Shown here in pieces: positions 52,040-61,490 of a DNA stretch of 64,000 bases (positions are counted from its first letter, which is position 1; every line of letters starts with the position of its first letter). The notes beneath the pieces were generated by a model that was not told where the DNA came from, ran no database searches, and saw only the letters and a list, made by a program, of their open reading frames with translations. A program made the position numbers and the translations under genes. The DNA is from Pseudomonas helvetica (GTDB lineage: Bacteria > Pseudomonadota > Gammaproteobacteria > Pseudomonadales > Pseudomonadaceae): the NCBI RefSeq assembly GCF_039908645.1, contig NZ_CP150917.1, positions 2,429,501-2,493,500 on the forward strand, given 5' to 3'.

Positions 52040-53242
52040 ATGCGTATCGCTTATTTGATCAATCAATACCCCAAGGTCAGCCATAGCTTCATTCGTCGCG
52101 AGATTTTGGCGTTAGAGCGCCAGGGCTTTGTGGTGCAGCGCATTGCTCTGCGTGGTTGGGATGCCGAGTTGGTGGATGCCGAGGACGTGTCCGAGCGCAG
52201 TAAAACTTCCTATGTGTTGCAGGGCGGAGTCAAAGAGCTGTTAGTGCCTGTGCTGAAGGTACTGCGCGCCCAGCCGCGACGCTTTTTTTCGGCGTTGTGG
52301 CTGGCGCTACGTATGGGCCGGCATGCCGATCGGCCCTGGCCGTACCATTTGGTCTATTTGTCCGAGGCATGTCGCCTGCTGTTTTGGTTGCAGGCGTTCG
52401 GCGCCGAGCATGTGCATGCGCATTTCGGCACTAACTCAACCGAGGTGGTGATGCTGGCCAATGCACTCGGCGGGCCAGCGTACAGTTTTACGGTGCACGG
52501 CCCGGAAGAGTTCGACAAACCGCAGTTTATTCATTTGGGCGAGAAAGTCCGGCGCGCGGCTTTTGTCGCGGCTATCAGCTCTTATGGACGCAGCCAGTTG
52601 TTTCGCTGGGTAGCTCATGCGCACTGGGCAAGGGTAAAGGTGGTGCATTGTGGGCTGGAGCGGGCGTTTCACGATGTACCTGCAGTTGCCGTACCGTCCG
52701 TACCGCGGTTGGTCTGCGTGGGTCGCTTGTGTGAGCAGAAGGGCCAACTGTTGCTGCTTGAGGCCGCCCGTATCCTGGCAGCGCAAGCCGTGGTGTTCGA
52801 GATAGTACTGGCCGGCGACGGGGAAATACGTACGCAAATCGAAGCCCTGATTGCACTGCATGGTTTGCAAGCGCAGGTGCGAATCACTGGCTGGATTAGC
52901 AGTGAGCAGGTGCGGGCGGAAATTCTTGCAGCGCGGGCCTTGGTGTTGCCGAGCTTCGCCGAGGGCTTGCCGGTAGTAATCATGGAGGCCATGGCCTTGC
53001 GCCGGCCAGTACTGACGACCTATGTGGCGGGCATTCCCGAGTTAGTGCGTCAGGGCGAGAACGGTTGGTTGTTTCCCGCTGGAGCTGTGGATGAGTTGGC
53101 GGCGGTGCTGGCGGACTGCCTCGCGCAACCCGTCGAGGTGTTGCAGCGGATGGGCGAGGCGGCTCATCAGAGAGTGCTGGAGCGACACGATATCGATACC
53201 GAAGCGGCCAAGTTGGCTAATTTGTTTAGGGCGCAAGCATGA
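52040..53242 (+). CDS. GT4 glycosyltransferase
   Basis: A 400-residue GT-B enzyme: MRIAYLINQYPKVSHSFIRR at the N-terminus, VCVGRLCEQKGQLLLLEA at the start of the donor domain, and the E-x7-E region SFAEGLPVVIMEAMALRRPV. It resembles WcaL/AmsK-type transferases of colanic-acid-like EPS. A 247-bp AT-rich gap without a gene separates it from the VirK-like gene and may hold a promoter. It overlaps the next gene by four bases (ATGA). Confidence 0.92.
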   Translation: MRIAYLINQYPKVSHSFIRREILALERQGFVVQRIALRGWDAELVDAEDVSERSKTSYVLQGGVKELLVPVLKVLRAQPRRFFSALWLALRMGRHADRPWPYHLVYLSEACRLLFWLQAFGAEHVHAHFGTNSTEVVMLANALGGPAYSFTVHGPEEFDKPQFIHLGEKVRRAAFVAAISSYGRSQLFRWVAHAHWARVKVVHCGLERAFHDVPAVAVPSVPRLVCVGRLCEQKGQLLLLEAARILAAQAVVFEIVLAGDGEIRTQIEALIALHGLQAQVRITGWISSEQVRAEILAARALVLPSFAEGLPVVIMEAMALRRPVLTTYVAGIPELVRQGENGWLFPAGAVDELAAVLADCLAQPVEVLQRMGEAAHQRVLERHDIDTEAAKLANLFRAQA

Positions 53243-54426
53243 TCACCTTACTTGATTGGCTGTTCAGTACACTGCTGGTGCTCATAGTCCTGCCGGTGTT
53301 GGTGCTGTTTTTGCAGGTGCTGCTGGCCTGCCTGCCTGTGCGGTTGCGCTCGTCGGCGCAAAGATCGCGGCTGCGGGTGGCGGTGTTGGTACCGGCACAC
53401 AACGAATCCTCGATGATCGTCGCGACGTTAAATAGCATTCGGCCGCAGTTGCTAGAGGGCGATCGCTTATTGGTGGTGGCGGACAACTGTTCTGACGACA
53501 CGGCCGCGCTGGCCCGCACGGCGGGAGCTGAGGTGGTGGAACGCAGCAATGATCAGCAGTGTGGCAAAGGTTATGCGCTGGACTTTGGGGTACGTCATTT
53601 AGCGAGCGTTGCGCCGGACGTCGTGATCATTGTCGATGCTGATTGCCAGGTGGGTGAGGGCTCTATTGAGCGTTTGGCAATGTGTTGCATCGACTCAGGG
53701 CGGCCAACGCAGGCACTTAATTTAATGCTTGCTCCAGCAGGTTCCGGGCTAAAAGTGCGGTTTGCCGAGTTTGCCTGGCGTGTGAAGAATCTGGTGCGGC
53801 CGCAAGGTTCGGCTTGGCTTGGTTTGCCCTGTCAGTTAATGGGTACGGGAATGGCTTTCGTCTGGCGGGATCTGGCGTTGATCAATTTAGCCAGTGGTCA
53901 CATCGTCGAAGATTTGAAGATGGGCTTCGATTTCTGCCGCAGCGGTAAGCCGCCTTTGTTTTGCCCCGATGCCCTGGTGACCAGTTATTTTCCGCGCAGT
54001 GATGAAGGCTTAAGTATCCAGCGTACGCGCTGGGAGCATGGTCATCTGGGGGTAATCCTTGGCGATGCGCCAAAGTTGTTTGTCGAGTCGATCAGCCGGC
54101 GTAACTGGAACCTCCTGGCGATGACGCTGGATTTATGGGTCCCTCCGTTGGCCTTATTGACTATAGTGTTGGGGGCTGTTTTTAGTCTGTCATGGTTGGT
54201 GTTTATGCTGTTTGGAGCTTTGGCTCCAGCATTAATCGCTTCTGCCGGGGTGGCACTATTGAATGTGGCTATCTTGCTGGCATGGAGCCAATGTGGTCGC
54301 GAGATTATATCTTTTTCAGCCTTGTTGTATGCGCCGTTCTACGTGGTGAAAAAAATACCCCTGTATCTAGGCTTTTTGCTTAAGCGCCAAGTTGAGTGGG
54401 TGCGTTCGAAGCGAGATGACAACTAA
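53239..54426 (+). CDS. membrane GT2 glycosyltransferase (processive/cellulose-synthase-like fold)
   Basis: A 395-residue protein with an N-terminal helix (LLVLIVLPVLVLFLQVLLAC), a GT-A domain (AVLVPAHNESSMIVATL, VVADNCSDDTAALA, VIIVDADCQVG), a QRTRWEHGH motif similar to Q-x-x-R-W of membrane GT2 enzymes, and two or three C-terminal helices. It may extend the repeat unit at the membrane. ATG overlaps the GT4 stop; its own stop shares a base with the WecG gene start. Confidence 0.9.
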   Translation: MITLLDWLFSTLLVLIVLPVLVLFLQVLLACLPVRLRSSAQRSRLRVAVLVPAHNESSMIVATLNSIRPQLLEGDRLLVVADNCSDDTAALARTAGAEVVERSNDQQCGKGYALDFGVRHLASVAPDVVIIVDADCQVGEGSIERLAMCCIDSGRPTQALNLMLAPAGSGLKVRFAEFAWRVKNLVRPQGSAWLGLPCQLMGTGMAFVWRDLALINLASGHIVEDLKMGFDFCRSGKPPLFCPDALVTSYFPRSDEGLSIQRTRWEHGHLGVILGDAPKLFVESISRRNWNLLAMTLDLWVPPLALLTIVLGAVFSLSWLVFMLFGALAPALIASAGVALLNVAILLAWSQCGREIISFSALLYAPFYVVKKIPLYLGFLLKRQVEWVRSKRDDN

Positions 54427-55178
54427 TGCGCGCTTTCGCTTGGCAGCACAACTGGCAAACGATTATCCAGAAACTCAGGGTGGTCAGTGATCTCGATGAT
54501 GAGCAAGGATTGATTGATACTTTATCCAAGCCTGAGGCGGCGACAGTACTTGGATTCGTCAATGCCTTTGCCATGAACTTGGTGGCGGGCAACACCGATT
54601 ACTATAACGCGCTGTCCGCTGCTGACGTGTTACTACGGGATGGCTCCGGCATGGCTATCCTGTTTCGCCGATTCGGCTTGGTGCCGGGGTTAAATATGAA
54701 TGGCACGGATTTTATCCCCAAATTACTGGCCGCTTTCAAGGGCCGGCGCGTGGCTTTTTGGGGCACTGCAGAACCCTTTCTAGCGAATGCGGTGCAGCGT
54801 AGCGAAGCGGTATTTGCGGTCAATGTAGTTTCTGCTCACCATGGTTTTGCTGAGGTGGATGCCTACATCAACCTTGCCCGGCAACTGCAGCCAGAATTGA
54901 TTGTGCTGGGCATGGGCATGCCCAGGCAAGAAGCCGTTGCTGCCAGGCTGGCTGCCAGCGGCGTGCCATGCCTGATAGTGTGCGGCGGGGCGATCCTGGA
55001 TTTTCTCGGTGGCAAGGTTGTTCGGGCTCCGCAATGGGTGCGTCGTCTCGGTTGTGAGTGGGTATTCAGGCTGATGATTGAGCCAAAGCGGTTATTCAGT
55101 CGCTATGTGCTTGGTAATCCACTTTTCTTGTTGCGCACGCTGATCTGCAGAGATGCGCCTACATTAAGGAAGCCCTGA
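54426..55178 (+). CDS. WecG/TagA/CpsF-family glycosyltransferase
   Basis: A 250-residue GT26 protein: FVNAFAMNLVAGNTDYYNAL, AADVLLRDGSGMAILFRRFG, NGTDFIPKLL, VLGMGMPRQEAVAARLA and the CGGAILDFLGGKVVRAPQWV signature. It transfers a sugar from a nucleotide donor to a lipid-linked acceptor, usually the second step after the initiating enzyme. It is the last gene of the rightward EPS operon, followed by IS debris. Confidence 0.92.
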   Translation: MRAFAWQHNWQTIIQKLRVVSDLDDEQGLIDTLSKPEAATVLGFVNAFAMNLVAGNTDYYNALSAADVLLRDGSGMAILFRRFGLVPGLNMNGTDFIPKLLAAFKGRRVAFWGTAEPFLANAVQRSEAVFAVNVVSAHHGFAEVDAYINLARQLQPELIVLGMGMPRQEAVAARLAASGVPCLIVCGGAILDFLGGKVVRAPQWVRRLGCEWVFRLMIEPKRLFSRYVLGNPLFLLRTLICRDAPTLRKP

Positions 55179-55309
55179 AATACATTGCCGAAGGGCGAGG
55201 GCGGTTCGTCCGGCCTCTACGTTGATGGCGATGCTGCGCGTGCATCTGTTGCAGAACTGGTTCGGTTGCAGCGATCCGACCATGGGAAGGCATTGTACGA
55301 AAGCACTAC
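55179..55309 (+). pseudogene. IS5-family transposase N-terminal remnant
   Basis: A degenerate fragment encoding MLRVHLLQNWFGCSDPTM, the conserved MLRIHLLQ-x-W-x-x-x-SDP segment of IS5-type transposases, flanked by out-of-frame sequence. It ends at the stop of the PEP-CTERM-like gene. Too short to say which IS5 member. Confidence 0.7.
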
Positions 55310-55810
55310 CTACACCTTCCGTCGATTGGCAAATACGATAAATCCAAATAACGCGGAAGAAAATAACCATGCTGCCGCAGGAAGCGGTACCGTACTCCGT
55401 TGATTGATATAAGCATTGGCTGTCCCAGCCAGACCTATACCCTGGACATGCCGACCCACCCTGAACTGGCCATTGGCAAGTGCCGCAATCAAACTGTTAA
55501 ATGAAGAAGCATTGGCGCACGGCCCAAGGAAGCTGACCCACTCGCCGAGAGCGTTGACCCCATTGTTAAGCACGCCCTTGGTCGCAATGCTCTGCGTGTG
55601 AGAATCACCGGAGAAGTCGGTGTGAAAGGCAATGGCGTTGCCACTCGCGCGCTCTTCGACCAGCATGCCAGGTTGAGGTCCTAAATCCTCGCCAGAGTTG
55701 CTCATGCAACTGGATTCATAGACCAAACTGGCAGCCTGAGCACTAGAAATAGTCGCACCATTCAGGAGTATTAATAACAAAACGGACTTAATAAAAAGTG
55801 TCGGGTGCAT
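55310..55810 (-). CDS. secreted protein with PEP-CTERM-like (VPLPA) sorting tail
   Basis: A 166-residue protein with a signal peptide (SVLLLILLNGATISSAQA), a beta-rich middle, and a C-terminus made of VPLPAAAWLF, a hydrophobic helix (SSALFGFIVFA) and a basic end (NRRKV). This tripartite tail is the PEP-CTERM/VPLPA exosortase sorting signal. Such proteins are processed at the membrane and often coat or anchor EPS. No exosortase gene is visible in the window. Clear ribosome site ggaggcg. Confidence 0.82.
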   Translation of the reverse strand: MHPTLFIKSVLLLILLNGATISSAQAASLVYESSCMSNSGEDLGPQPGMLVEERASGNAIAFHTDFSGDSHTQSIATKGVLNNGVNALGEWVSFLGPCANASSFNSLIAALANGQFRVGRHVQGIGLAGTANAYINQRSTVPLPAAAWLFSSALFGFIVFANRRKV

Positions 55811-56299
55811 AACATCGCCTCCCTGAGCAGAGGAGTATGCTTTTGTCGGATGAAGGATTCCTTATCAAGTTAAATTGAGCATAGTAGGCACATCGCTATC
55901 GCGTCAATAGTGCGTCACTACGATAAATATAAATAGAAAGTCAGTGCAATTGCGTCAAAATAACGTCGCAAAAAACAGGTCAGTCATCAATCAAGCGGGC
56001 TCTATCCGCATGAAATAGCTTCAGGCTTGAGCATCGTCCGCAACAGGACGGTCTCAAAGACCAAATGCAACACGCGCCCGCACCGCCTTTGGCCTTTTCC
56101 GCTCAACGTGAAGCGGGGCGGCCGCGGAAACTGAGTGCATCACCTGACCTTTTCGGTACGGTGTTGCCTTGTCGACCCAAGCGCAAGCTGTTGCAGGGCA
56201 GTGAACGTTTTGACCTGATCAAGGGCAAGGCTATTGGCGTTTGATCACTCGGAATGGGGGCTCGACCTTGGAACGAGGAGCGTGGTTCAGATCAAGTCT
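55811..56299. other. promoter-side and debris region
   Basis: The part next to 55810 is AT-rich and should hold the promoter of the PEP-CTERM-like gene. A 59-codon rightward frame at 56065-56244 (MQHAPAPPLAFSAQREAG ... GSERFDLIKGKAIGV) has no recognised family and no clear ribosome site; it could be mobile-element debris. Confidence 0.35.
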
Positions 56300-57406
56300 T
56301 CATGAAGGGAATAGGTCTAGAGTGCGCTCAACCTCATCGGGGTCGATTCTAAAGCCATCGCCCTCTGGCATTCCCACCACAAAGCCAAAATTTTGGTGAT
56401 CGCGATCCGTTAGATACTTGTAATAACAGATGAAACGATTCGGGGGCTGCAGAGCCAGCAATGAGCCGCCAGGCTGAAGTACATTGACACCATGTACGAG
56501 ATGACTCCCCTCGACCCCCACCACGGTTTTTGCTCCAGCGCAGGTCGCTACGATGGTTGGAACATCGGTTTTCGAAGGGTCGATAATGCGAAAACCTCTG
56601 CGGTTATGCAGACGTTCAGCGAGTTCCATTTCATTGTGTAACAGTCGCAATTCACCGTTGCCGCCTCGCAGAATGAAAACTCCGGGGTGAGAGCTGTACC
56701 TTACGTGTGACAGTAATTTTTCACCCATCGCGCGGAAGCGTAAATGCCTATTTCGATTTTGACTTAGATCATCGAATATCACGAGTTCATGAAAAAACGC
56801 ATTGCGCAAACGAACCGGTGTTATGCCAAGCCAGTCCTCATATTCGGGAGTCTGGGGAAATAGAGGAGACCTGGTGGATGGCGCGGTCGTCACCGGAACT
56901 CCTTCGTCGCATGCTAATGGGTAAGTGACACAGTCTTCCATCAGCCAGGAGCCAAACCATTTGTTTCCACCTGCTGTACAGTAAATCGCCCCGCGCTCCA
57001 TCTCGGTTTCCACGGAGATTTTTGGAAGCCAACCAGATCTAGGAGATAAGCAGGATTTTGCGTTGCCCTTGTAGAGTGTTCCATCTATCAGCCAGACATC
57101 TTTAAGCAGGTAGCCCCGTGTTGGACCATGATCAACGCTGCCGATTCCTTCCATTGTACGACGAGGGTGTTCGTAAGGAAAAAAGCGTTCTTCTTCCCAT
57201 CCTGTCACACGTTCGAGTTGATTGGGCAGGAAAAAAGCCGGTGGAGAAATTGATGTTTCGCCAGGCGCAATAGTCCAGGTTTTCACCGCTGCACTTTGCG
57301 GGGTTTCCGCCGGCTTTCGCATAACACGCGCTCTTACAATATGCCGGTATGCAGCAAGGTTCCATGTTGTCCGGTGGCTGCTCGTTAACACGCGTAATTC
57401 TGACAT
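56300..57406 (-). CDS. GT61-family glycosyltransferase (DUF563)
   Basis: A 368-residue protein whose C-terminal half has the GT61 pattern: PGVFILRGGNGELRLLHNEM, GFRIIDPSKTDVPTIVATCA, and VVGVEGSHLVHGVNVLQPGG (the G-x-H-G-x-x-L position reads G-S-H-L here). The N-terminal half carries PTRGYLLKDVWLIDG and AIYCTAGGNKWFGSWLMED. Bacterial GT61 enzymes add sugars to EPS or LPS; their donor is not predictable. It is the downstream-most gene of the leftward group headed by the initiating transferase. Confidence 0.82.
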   Translation of the reverse strand: MSELRVLTSSHRTTWNLAAYRHIVRARVMRKPAETPQSAAVKTWTIAPGETSISPPAFFLPNQLERVTGWEEERFFPYEHPRRTMEGIGSVDHGPTRGYLLKDVWLIDGTLYKGNAKSCLSPRSGWLPKISVETEMERGAIYCTAGGNKWFGSWLMEDCVTYPLACDEGVPVTTAPSTRSPLFPQTPEYEDWLGITPVRLRNAFFHELVIFDDLSQNRNRHLRFRAMGEKLLSHVRYSSHPGVFILRGGNGELRLLHNEMELAERLHNRRGFRIIDPSKTDVPTIVATCAGAKTVVGVEGSHLVHGVNVLQPGGSLLALQPPNRFICYYKYLTDRDHQNFGFVVGMPEGDGFRIDPDEVERTLDLFPS

Positions 57407-57489
57407 ATCATCTTCACTCTAATCCGCGTTACAAAAAACAGTAAATAGCGCAAGCGCCTAAACTGCATTTTTTAACATCAGAAAGCTGC

Positions 57490-58632
57490 TCAGGTAGATA
57501 TAATTCTCTCCACAATGGGCGGGGATTTCAAATGAGCATAACGACTACGTAACCTGTCGAGAAGAAGTTCGCTTGGACTCTTGGTACAGTAGAGATAAAT
57601 TTTGTATAGTCCGCCAAACCCCATGTTGATATAGCGAGTCACCACTTCCTCATCGTTTTGCCCGTCCGGCAAGCCAAGATGAAGTGTCAGTTTTTTTCCC
57701 TCGACAGCAAATAAAGGTGTATGCCAAAGGAGTTGGGCTGCGCCCACCTTGGGTAGTCGGACAAACATATAAGCGTGGTTACCCAGCGTATCAACATCAC
57801 CGCCACGTCTTCTTTTCCATTCGAGAAGCCCGTCGTCAGGACGGGCCAGGCAAGTACCGATGTCATAATAGTCAAAGCCATTGTTTATTGCCCACTCAAG
57901 CTCCATAAATGTAGTGATCGAGTTGACTTCATTCAGCCTTTTGGCATCTGAAAAAACCGCCTCAGGATAGCCAGCACGTATCATGCTCCAGTAGCGCTTT
58001 CCGGCCCGAGTAATTACGCACGCAAGTTGGCATGCAACAATTTCGTCCTCCAACAGTATTAGATCGAGCCGGCCGAAAGTCTTTGCTATCCTTAACACTT
58101 CATGTGGGGCAATTTGCGAGGCGGCAGTGCCATGCCTTGCGATGGCATAGGGTTGAAGCATTTCCCTGTCGGCTCTTTCAATTTCCTCGTCCGTCAGCGC
58201 CTGCTTCATTCGGTAGCGCGATTGGTTCTTGCGTATGTTTCGACGTAACTTACTATCGTATCCCGCCGTGATATCGTCGATGGAACGACCCAGCGGCACG
58301 ATAGCACTCAGAAAGTGAGGCACATACAACGCGCCCAAGGTTGGTATTTCACTGACCAGAACCGTACGGTTTGATTTATCCGATTCCGATTTGCTGTCGG
58401 CCACAGGAGACTCCACCCCCATGAGAACCTTGGCCATTTCCCGCTGTGCTCTTCTTCCCACATAGAGGATGTCGTAAGGACTGTCTTTGCGCAGCTTGAA
58501 TCTGACAATTTCCCAGCGCCAGAAACAGGCTCGCCCAAGTATGTCTCGCAGCCAGGCTGTAGTTTTTCTTAGCTCAAATCGTATTGAGGGAGATATGAGT
58601 TTTCGGATCTGCACCGCTAAATACGCTTTCAT
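57490..58632 (-). CDS. FemAB/BioF2-like GNAT-fold acyl or aminoacyl transferase
   Basis: About 380 residues from MKAYLAVQIRKL (58632). A longer frame starts at 58770 but overlaps the upstream transferase gene. The GNAT/FemAB-type region includes LRRNIRKNQSRYRMKQAL, ACVITRAGKRYWSMIRAGYP, NSITTFMELEWAINNGFDYY, and GTCLARPDDGLLEWKRRRGG. Such proteins in EPS and exosortase loci transfer an acyl or amino-acid group to the glycan precursor (inference). Between the GT61 gene (83 bp) and the initiating transferase gene (34 bp). Confidence 0.75.
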   Translation of the reverse strand: MKAYLAVQIRKLISPSIRFELRKTTAWLRDILGRACFWRWEIVRFKLRKDSPYDILYVGRRAQREMAKVLMGVESPVADSKSESDKSNRTVLVSEIPTLGALYVPHFLSAIVPLGRSIDDITAGYDSKLRRNIRKNQSRYRMKQALTDEEIERADREMLQPYAIARHGTAASQIAPHEVLRIAKTFGRLDLILLEDEIVACQLACVITRAGKRYWSMIRAGYPEAVFSDAKRLNEVNSITTFMELEWAINNGFDYYDIGTCLARPDDGLLEWKRRRGGDVDTLGNHAYMFVRLPKVGAAQLLWHTPLFAVEGKKLTLHLGLPDGQNDEEVVTRYINMGFGGLYKIYLYCTKSPSELLLDRLRSRYAHLKSPPIVERIIST

Positions 58633-58666
58633 TTTCGGCACTCTTTTTAACTTGCCTTCAGACTGG

Positions 58667-60091
58667 CTAATAGGCTCGCTTGCCGGTGAAGGCAAACAGC
58701 GTTCGCAGAAGAATGACGAAATCGAGCCAGAGCGACCAGTTGTTGATGTACTCAATGTCAGACTCAACACGCTGAATCATCTGCTCTATATCTTTCGTTT
58801 CACCGCGAAAGCCACGCACCTGAGCCAGGCCTGTGATGCCTGGCTTGATATTGTGACGCGCAAAGTAGTCTGCGATGCCAGGCGAGTACTGCGCATCATG
58901 CTGAATAGCATGCGGGCGAGGCCCCACCAGGGACATTTCCCCCATCAAAACGTTGAACAACTGTGGCAACTCATCCAGGCTAGTTCGCCGAATAAAGGCT
59001 CCAACCCTGGTCATGCGCGGATCATTCTTTTCTGCCTGCTTGACGATGCCGTCTTCCGGCTGATGGACGACCATGCTTCTGAACTTCCAGATACGAAAAA
59101 CTCCACTCCACCCCATGCGCTCCTGTCGAAAGAACACCGGCCCAGGGCTATCGACCTTGATGGCAATCGCTATAGCCACCAGCAATGGAGCCGCCAGAAG
59201 CAAGATGAGAAAAGCCAAGACTTTGTCCTCAACATTCTTCAGAAACAGACGCATCCCCATCAGTGGAGTTTCAGACAAAGTCAGCACGGGAATACCGGCA
59301 ATTTCACGAACGCTGTGATTGATCAAACGCAGTGAAAAAATGTCAGGCACCCAATTAATAGCAATGTGCTTATCAAGCAGCTTTAAGTAAACATCCTTAA
59401 TGACCTCCGAGCCATCCAGAGGTGTAACGAAATATACGGTACGAATGGAATGTCGCACGATTAACTTATCAAGGTCGGAGATATTACCCAGTATCGACAA
59501 ACGTTGCGTGCTTTCTGAGCCCTCCTTCCCTCGAACATCGCGCGGTCCAATCAACACACAACCGACCACTCGTTCACCCAGCCAGGGATTATTGCTTATT
59601 TTCTGGTGAAGGAAGCTGGCCAGCTCCCCCGAGCCAATAATAAGAGCGGTTTCCAAATGATTCGGGTGGGTCAAGAGTTTCTTCTGCACTTCGAGTGTCG
59701 CCAGGTGCAAAAGCAACTGAGCGAAATATCCAACAATAAATAACTGCGCAACCAATAAGCGCGAGTACTGTTCACTTTGTTTGGTCAGAAAGGCCATGAC
59801 AACGAGAAAACCAAAAGCGGCAAGCCACGCCTTCAAAAGCTTAAATGCTTTGACGGTAAATCCAACATTGCTTCGGTAAATAGCATAATGGTCGTACACG
59901 ACAGCCAGCGCCCCAAGCAGCAACAGGAGCATGATGACATACGCTTGCGTTATAACGCCGATATGATAATCGATCAAATACCATGCGACACCGATCACCG
60001 CAACAAAATCGAGACCGGCCTGAATAGCGTTACTGGTACTGCTTCGTCGCTGGAGTATGGAGCGGCTACTGCTGGGTTCGAATATCATCAT
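58667..60091 (-). CDS. undecaprenyl-phosphate glucose phosphotransferase (initiating enzyme, WcaJ-like)
   Basis: A 474-residue polyprenyl glycosylphosphotransferase: four to five N-terminal helices, a Rossmann-like CoA-binding domain ([17 protein letters not shown]), one more helix ([20 protein letters not shown]), then the catalytic domain with [44 protein letters not shown] and GPRPHA. It starts EPS synthesis by linking a sugar-1-phosphate, probably glucose, to undecaprenyl phosphate. First gene of the leftward group, downstream of the truncated lipoprotein gene. Confidence 0.93.
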   Translation of the reverse strand: MMIFEPSSSRSILQRRSSTSNAIQAGLDFVAVIGVAWYLIDYHIGVITQAYVIMLLLLLGALAVVYDHYAIYRSNVGFTVKAFKLLKAWLAAFGFLVVMAFLTKQSEQYSRLLVAQLFIVGYFAQLLLHLATLEVQKKLLTHPNHLETALIIGSGELASFLHQKISNNPWLGERVVGCVLIGPRDVRGKEGSESTQRLSILGNISDLDKLIVRHSIRTVYFVTPLDGSEVIKDVYLKLLDKHIAINWVPDIFSLRLINHSVREIAGIPVLTLSETPLMGMRLFLKNVEDKVLAFLILLLAAPLLVAIAIAIKVDSPGPVFFRQERMGWSGVFRIWKFRSMVVHQPEDGIVKQAEKNDPRMTRVGAFIRRTSLDELPQLFNVLMGEMSLVGPRPHAIQHDAQYSPGIADYFARHNIKPGITGLAQVRGFRGETKDIEQMIQRVESDIEYINNWSLWLDFVILLRTLFAFTGKRAY

Positions 60092-60167
60092 TAGACCTCA
60101 TTAAATTGAGAATCCAAAACGCTTATCTATTAAGTAATAAAAAAGGCAATGAAGATATAATTATTAA

Positions 60168-60416
60168 TTAACTTGTCAGCGTTGAATGATCCATCAGCGG
60201 TGCGGTGCATCGCAGCTTCGATGATTCGCACCACATTGACAGCTCTCCTGGTGCCAGAGCCTTGAGCACGTCGCCCTGAACCATCAGCGCCAGACCCTTC
60301 TCGTAATACCTACTGGCCTTCTCAGCCGGCGAGGAGCAGGCCGCCAAGCCAACAGAACAGACTGCAAGGAGCGCGCCCCAAGCGTCTTTGCCAACTTTGC
60401 TCAAATACATCTTCAT
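60168..60416 (-). pseudogene. truncated TPR-type lipoprotein
   Basis: Start at ATG 60416, behind aaggggg. The 82-residue product has a lipoprotein signal (VCSVGLAACSSPAEK; lipobox Cys) and the start of a TPR unit (YYEKGLALMVQGDVLKA). It then continues into unrelated residues (LAPGELSMWCESSKL) and stops. PEP-CTERM/EPS systems carry long TPR lipoproteins of this opening (PrsT-like), so this is most likely a gene cut short by deletion or frameshift. A small intact lipoprotein cannot be excluded. Confidence 0.6.
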
Positions 60417-61032
60417 CGAATTCACCCCCTTGGAGGTCAATGCAGAATATGAGCCGCCAGCCGTGACACAGCCAATCTCATAAAAACGTGTAAGCGCTTA
60501 TCTGCAGCAATAGGCGCTTCGCAGGCTCTCCACAACCGTCTTGCCACGACGGCAATCCGCGATCACATAATCTCCAGCCCTGGACTCACTTCGGCCTGGA
60601 CGTCCAATCGACTCTCACTGGCACGACACCCATCCAGGAGATCCTCCCTGAAAGAAGCTTTCTGCTATGTCGGGGTATAGCCCAGCGTGGACAAACCATG
60701 TCAGCAAACTGACATGATCCTCTGTTGAAAAATGGTCAGGTGTTAGGCGATCTGCCATCAAGTGCCGTCAGACTGCGACTCTGCCTGTGGTTGAGGCATT
60801 ACAGACGCTGTAAAGAAAGCGATAAACGGTCGTAAGGCTTGAGTTACAAGGGTTACAAGATGTAGGTGTGTCATTTTTGAGTCATCTGTTTTTTGACGCT
60901 TTTGCACGTTAGATGGCATTTCTTGCGCTTTAAGTGCGTGCTGCTAGTGCCCAAAAATGGCCAGTCACTAACTCGCCATACCGATCAGGAGCGAGAGAGG
61001 ACTCATGACCAGATACCTGAAGGAACTCGGGC
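60417..61032. other. long intergenic region upstream of the leftward EPS genes
   Basis: About 600 bp without a convincing gene. It should contain the promoter of the leftward initiating-transferase group. The only clear structure is the palindrome at 60697-60716. Confidence 0.4.
60697..60716. promoter_or_regulatory. perfect palindrome, possible operator
   Basis: catgtcag and ctgacatg separated by caaa: 8-bp arms without mismatch, about 280 bp upstream of the lipoprotein start. It has the size of a dimeric-regulator site. No T-run follows, so it is not a terminator. Confidence 0.4.
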
Positions 61033-61338
61033 CTCGACATTTTCAACTACGGCTATGTCGCTTCCGTCGCCAACTGCAGCGCCGACACCAACGTGACCTT
61101 GCGCTATGGCGGTGCGCGCACGGACTACACGCGTATCAATTCGAGCCTGCCGTCGATCTGGCAATACGCAACAAAGAAGGCCGGGTTGCATACGGCCTAC
61201 ATCGACGCCCAACGCACGGGCAGCAACCTGCAAAACCTGATGACCGACCTTGAGCGCAAGGACATCGACGAATTCGCCCAGTTCGACCAGACCGGCGTGG
61301 GCTGTAGTGAAAAATGTGAACAGAAACACTATCATTAA
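61033..61338 (+). pseudogene. sulfatase / phosphoethanolamine transferase remnant
   Basis: One frame encodes FNYGYVASVANCSADTNVTL, SSLPSIWQYATKKAGLHTAY, DAQRTGSNLQNLMTDLERKD and DEFAQFDQTGV, an internal part of the EptA-like phosphoethanolamine transferases (alkaline-phosphatase superfamily). The N-terminal helices and the C-terminal metal ligands are absent; unrelated residues follow to a stop at 61338. It is dead debris. Confidence 0.75.
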
Positions 61339-61361
61339 CTATCTTTTTGTGGTGTTTCAAG

Positions 61362-61490
61362 ATGAGTCTTGCTGTCAGTGTGTGTTTTTCCAGAACCGTA
61401 CGGTTAATGCTGTGCTCTATTTTTTTTGTACCCTCTTTCGCTCTAGCTGAAGAAGCTGATGCAAAAAAAATGGAAGGAGTTAACAAATAA
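61362..61490 (+). CDS. signal-peptide segment of the S41-type protease, out of frame with it
   Basis: A 42-codon frame (MSLAVSVCFSRTVRLMLCSI then FFVPSFALAEEADAKK) is a typical Sec signal peptide with cleavage after FALA. It ends at 61490, after reading through the A8 tract. Dropping one A would join it directly to the protease frame (ADAKK followed by WKELTNNDL). It is therefore probably the missing 5' part of the following gene. Confidence 0.6.
   Translation: MSLAVSVCFSRTVRLMLCSIFFVPSFALAEEADAKKMEGVNK

Noticed and set aside
58633..58770. 46-residue N-terminal extension of the FemAB-like protein
   Set aside because: It overlaps the 3' end of the initiating transferase gene in another frame and reads as low-complexity Ser/Thr sequence; MKAYLAVQ at 58632 is the natural start.
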